Of a DNA stretch of 5,567 nt, positions 4,658-5,567 are shown one piece after another. Position 1 is the first letter of the stretch. Each line of letters begins with the position of its first letter. The notes under the pieces are model-generated. The model ran no database searches and was not told the DNA's origin. It saw only the letters and a program-made list of their open reading frames with translations. The DNA comes from Clostridiales bacterium (GTDB taxonomy: Bacteria; Bacillota; Desulfitobacteriia; Desulfitobacteriales; Desulfitobacteriaceae), in the NCBI GenBank assembly GCA_027357125.1, contig DAHVVW010000161.1, positions 1-5,567 on the forward strand, written 5' to 3'. Made by a program: the position numbers and the translations under genes.

Positions 4658-5567
4658 GTGATTTCCAAAGGCCTTGAAGAAATTTATGATAAAGTTGCAA
4701 GCAAGGAGCGCTTGAGCAGGGAAGACGGGCTTAAGCTTCTGCAAACCGACAATATTTTAGGGTTGGGATATCTGGCCAATGAGCAGCGGCAGCGGGTGGC
4801 AGGAGATGAAGTGTATTATAACAATAATGCACATATAAATTATAGCAATGTCTGCAAAGTGCGGTGCGGTTTTTGTGCTTTTGGCAAAGATAAGGGGGAC
4901 AAGGGTTCCTACACCATGAGTGTCCCGGAAGTTGTGGAGAAAGCTAAGCATTTCGGGGCTTTGGGAGCGACCGAAATTCATATTGTCGGGGGAATTCACC
5001 CGGACCTGCCTTTCAGTTATTATTTGGATTTGGTAGAAAAAGTGAAAGAAGCAGTTCCGGCAGTCAGCATTAAAGCTTTCACCGCCGCCGAGTATGATTA
5101 CTTCGCCGAAAGCGAAGGAGTCCCAATAGCTAGGATTCTTGATCAGTTTAAGCAAGCAGGCCTTAGTTTTATTCCTGGAGGAGGCGCGGAAAATTTCAGT
5201 CCACGTGTGCGTGCCCAAATCTGCCCCGGGAAATTAAGCGGTGAGCGTTGGCTCGAAATTCACCGTACGGCGCACAAACTAGGAATTCCGTCCAATGCTA
5301 ATATGCTCTATGGGATTATCGAGAGTGATGTAGAGCTTATTGACCACTTAATGCAGTTGCGACAGCTCCAGGATGAAACCGGCGGGTTTTACGCTCTTAT
5401 TCCCACCGCCTTTCATCCCCGCCATACTCAATTTGAACATATTACCCAGGCCAGTGCCTTGCGCACACTTAAAGTCATTGCCACCGCCCGCCTGCTCTTG
5501 GATAATTTCCGCTATATCAAGGCTTATTGGGTTTCGTCTGGGCTGGCAACGGCGCAAATGGCACTTA
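4658..5567 (+). CDS. mqnE: Aminofutalosine synthase MqnE (radical SAM), 3' end cut off
   Basis: MqnE joins SAM to the 3-[(1-carboxyvinyl)oxy]benzoate made by MqnA, yielding aminofutalosine in the futalosine route to menaquinone. It is a cytosolic [4Fe-4S] radical SAM enzyme. The cluster motif CxxxCxxC is C66, C70 and C73, preceded by HINYSNV. MqnE-like blocks follow: GATEIHIVGGIHPDLPF (103-119), KAFTAAEY (139-146), PGGGAENFSPRVR (173-185), KLSGERWLEIHRTAHKLG (192-209), LQDETGGF (237-244), AFHP (251-254) and IKAYW (287-291). IHIVGGIHP and KLSGERW favour MqnE over the related cyclase MqnC. The GTG start (4658) has GAAGG 10 bases upstream, and homology begins soon after. The 303 codons visible are open to the window edge; family length suggests about 65-70 residues are missing. 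Its own promoter and the preceding terminator make it a separate unit, possibly the first gene of a menaquinone operon beyond the edge. Confidence 0.93.
   Translation, partial: MISKGLEEIYDKVASKERLSREDGLKLLQTDNILGLGYLANEQRQRVAGDEVYYNNNAHINYSNVCKVRCGFCAFGKDKGDKGSYTMSVPEVVEKAKHFGALGATEIHIVGGIHPDLPFSYYLDLVEKVKEAVPAVSIKAFTAAEYDYFAESEGVPIARILDQFKQAGLSFIPGGGAENFSPRVRAQICPGKLSGERWLEIHRTAHKLGIPSNANMLYGIIESDVELIDHLMQLRQLQDETGGFYALIPTAFHPRHTQFEHITQASALRTLKVIATARLLLDNFRYIKAYWVSSGLATAQMAL

Noticed and set aside
4757..5218. 153-residue leftward frame inside mqnE
   Set aside because: It is antisense to strongly conserved MqnE motifs including the radical SAM cysteines, so it is a shadow frame.

Overview
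The window looks like a chromosomal segment from a Gram-positive, low-to-mid-GC clostridial (Peptococcaceae-like) bacterium. The reasons are strong AGGAGG-type ribosome sites, GTG starts, consensus-like -10 boxes, a T-run terminator, and a futalosine-pathway menaquinone gene typical of anaerobic respiring Firmicutes. The genus is inference only; no rRNA or other marker is present. I see no phage, insertion sequence, CRISPR or tRNA signal.

Left block (1-2931, minus strand): one promoter drives a compact operon read right to left. It holds uvrC (nucleotide excision repair), a 55-residue Cys-containing small protein whose start overlaps the end of uvrC by 11 nt, a membrane-anchored M23 metallopeptidase with a coiled coil, and at the very edge a possible first 11 codons of another gene (perhaps a bactofilin). 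The small protein and the edge gene are the least described parts.

Middle block (2932-3971): a 172-residue single-pass membrane protein of unknown function is read rightwards, divergently from uvrC with overlapping promoter regions. It converges tail to tail, with only 10 bp between stops, on a YdcZ-type (DUF606) small drug/metabolite transporter read leftwards.

Right block (3972-5567, plus strand): a 146-bp divergent spacer with an 11-bp-period repeat and a candidate promoter precedes an uncharacterised soluble 124-residue protein. That gene ends in a clear rho-independent terminator. A perfect extended -10 promoter then drives mqnE (aminofutalosine synthase, radical SAM), which runs off the right edge with 303 codons visible.

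There is no convincing multi-gene undescribed system. The best leads are three orphan proteins (55, 172 and 124 residues), the translational coupling of the 55-residue protein to uvrC, and the M23/possible bactofilin pair.
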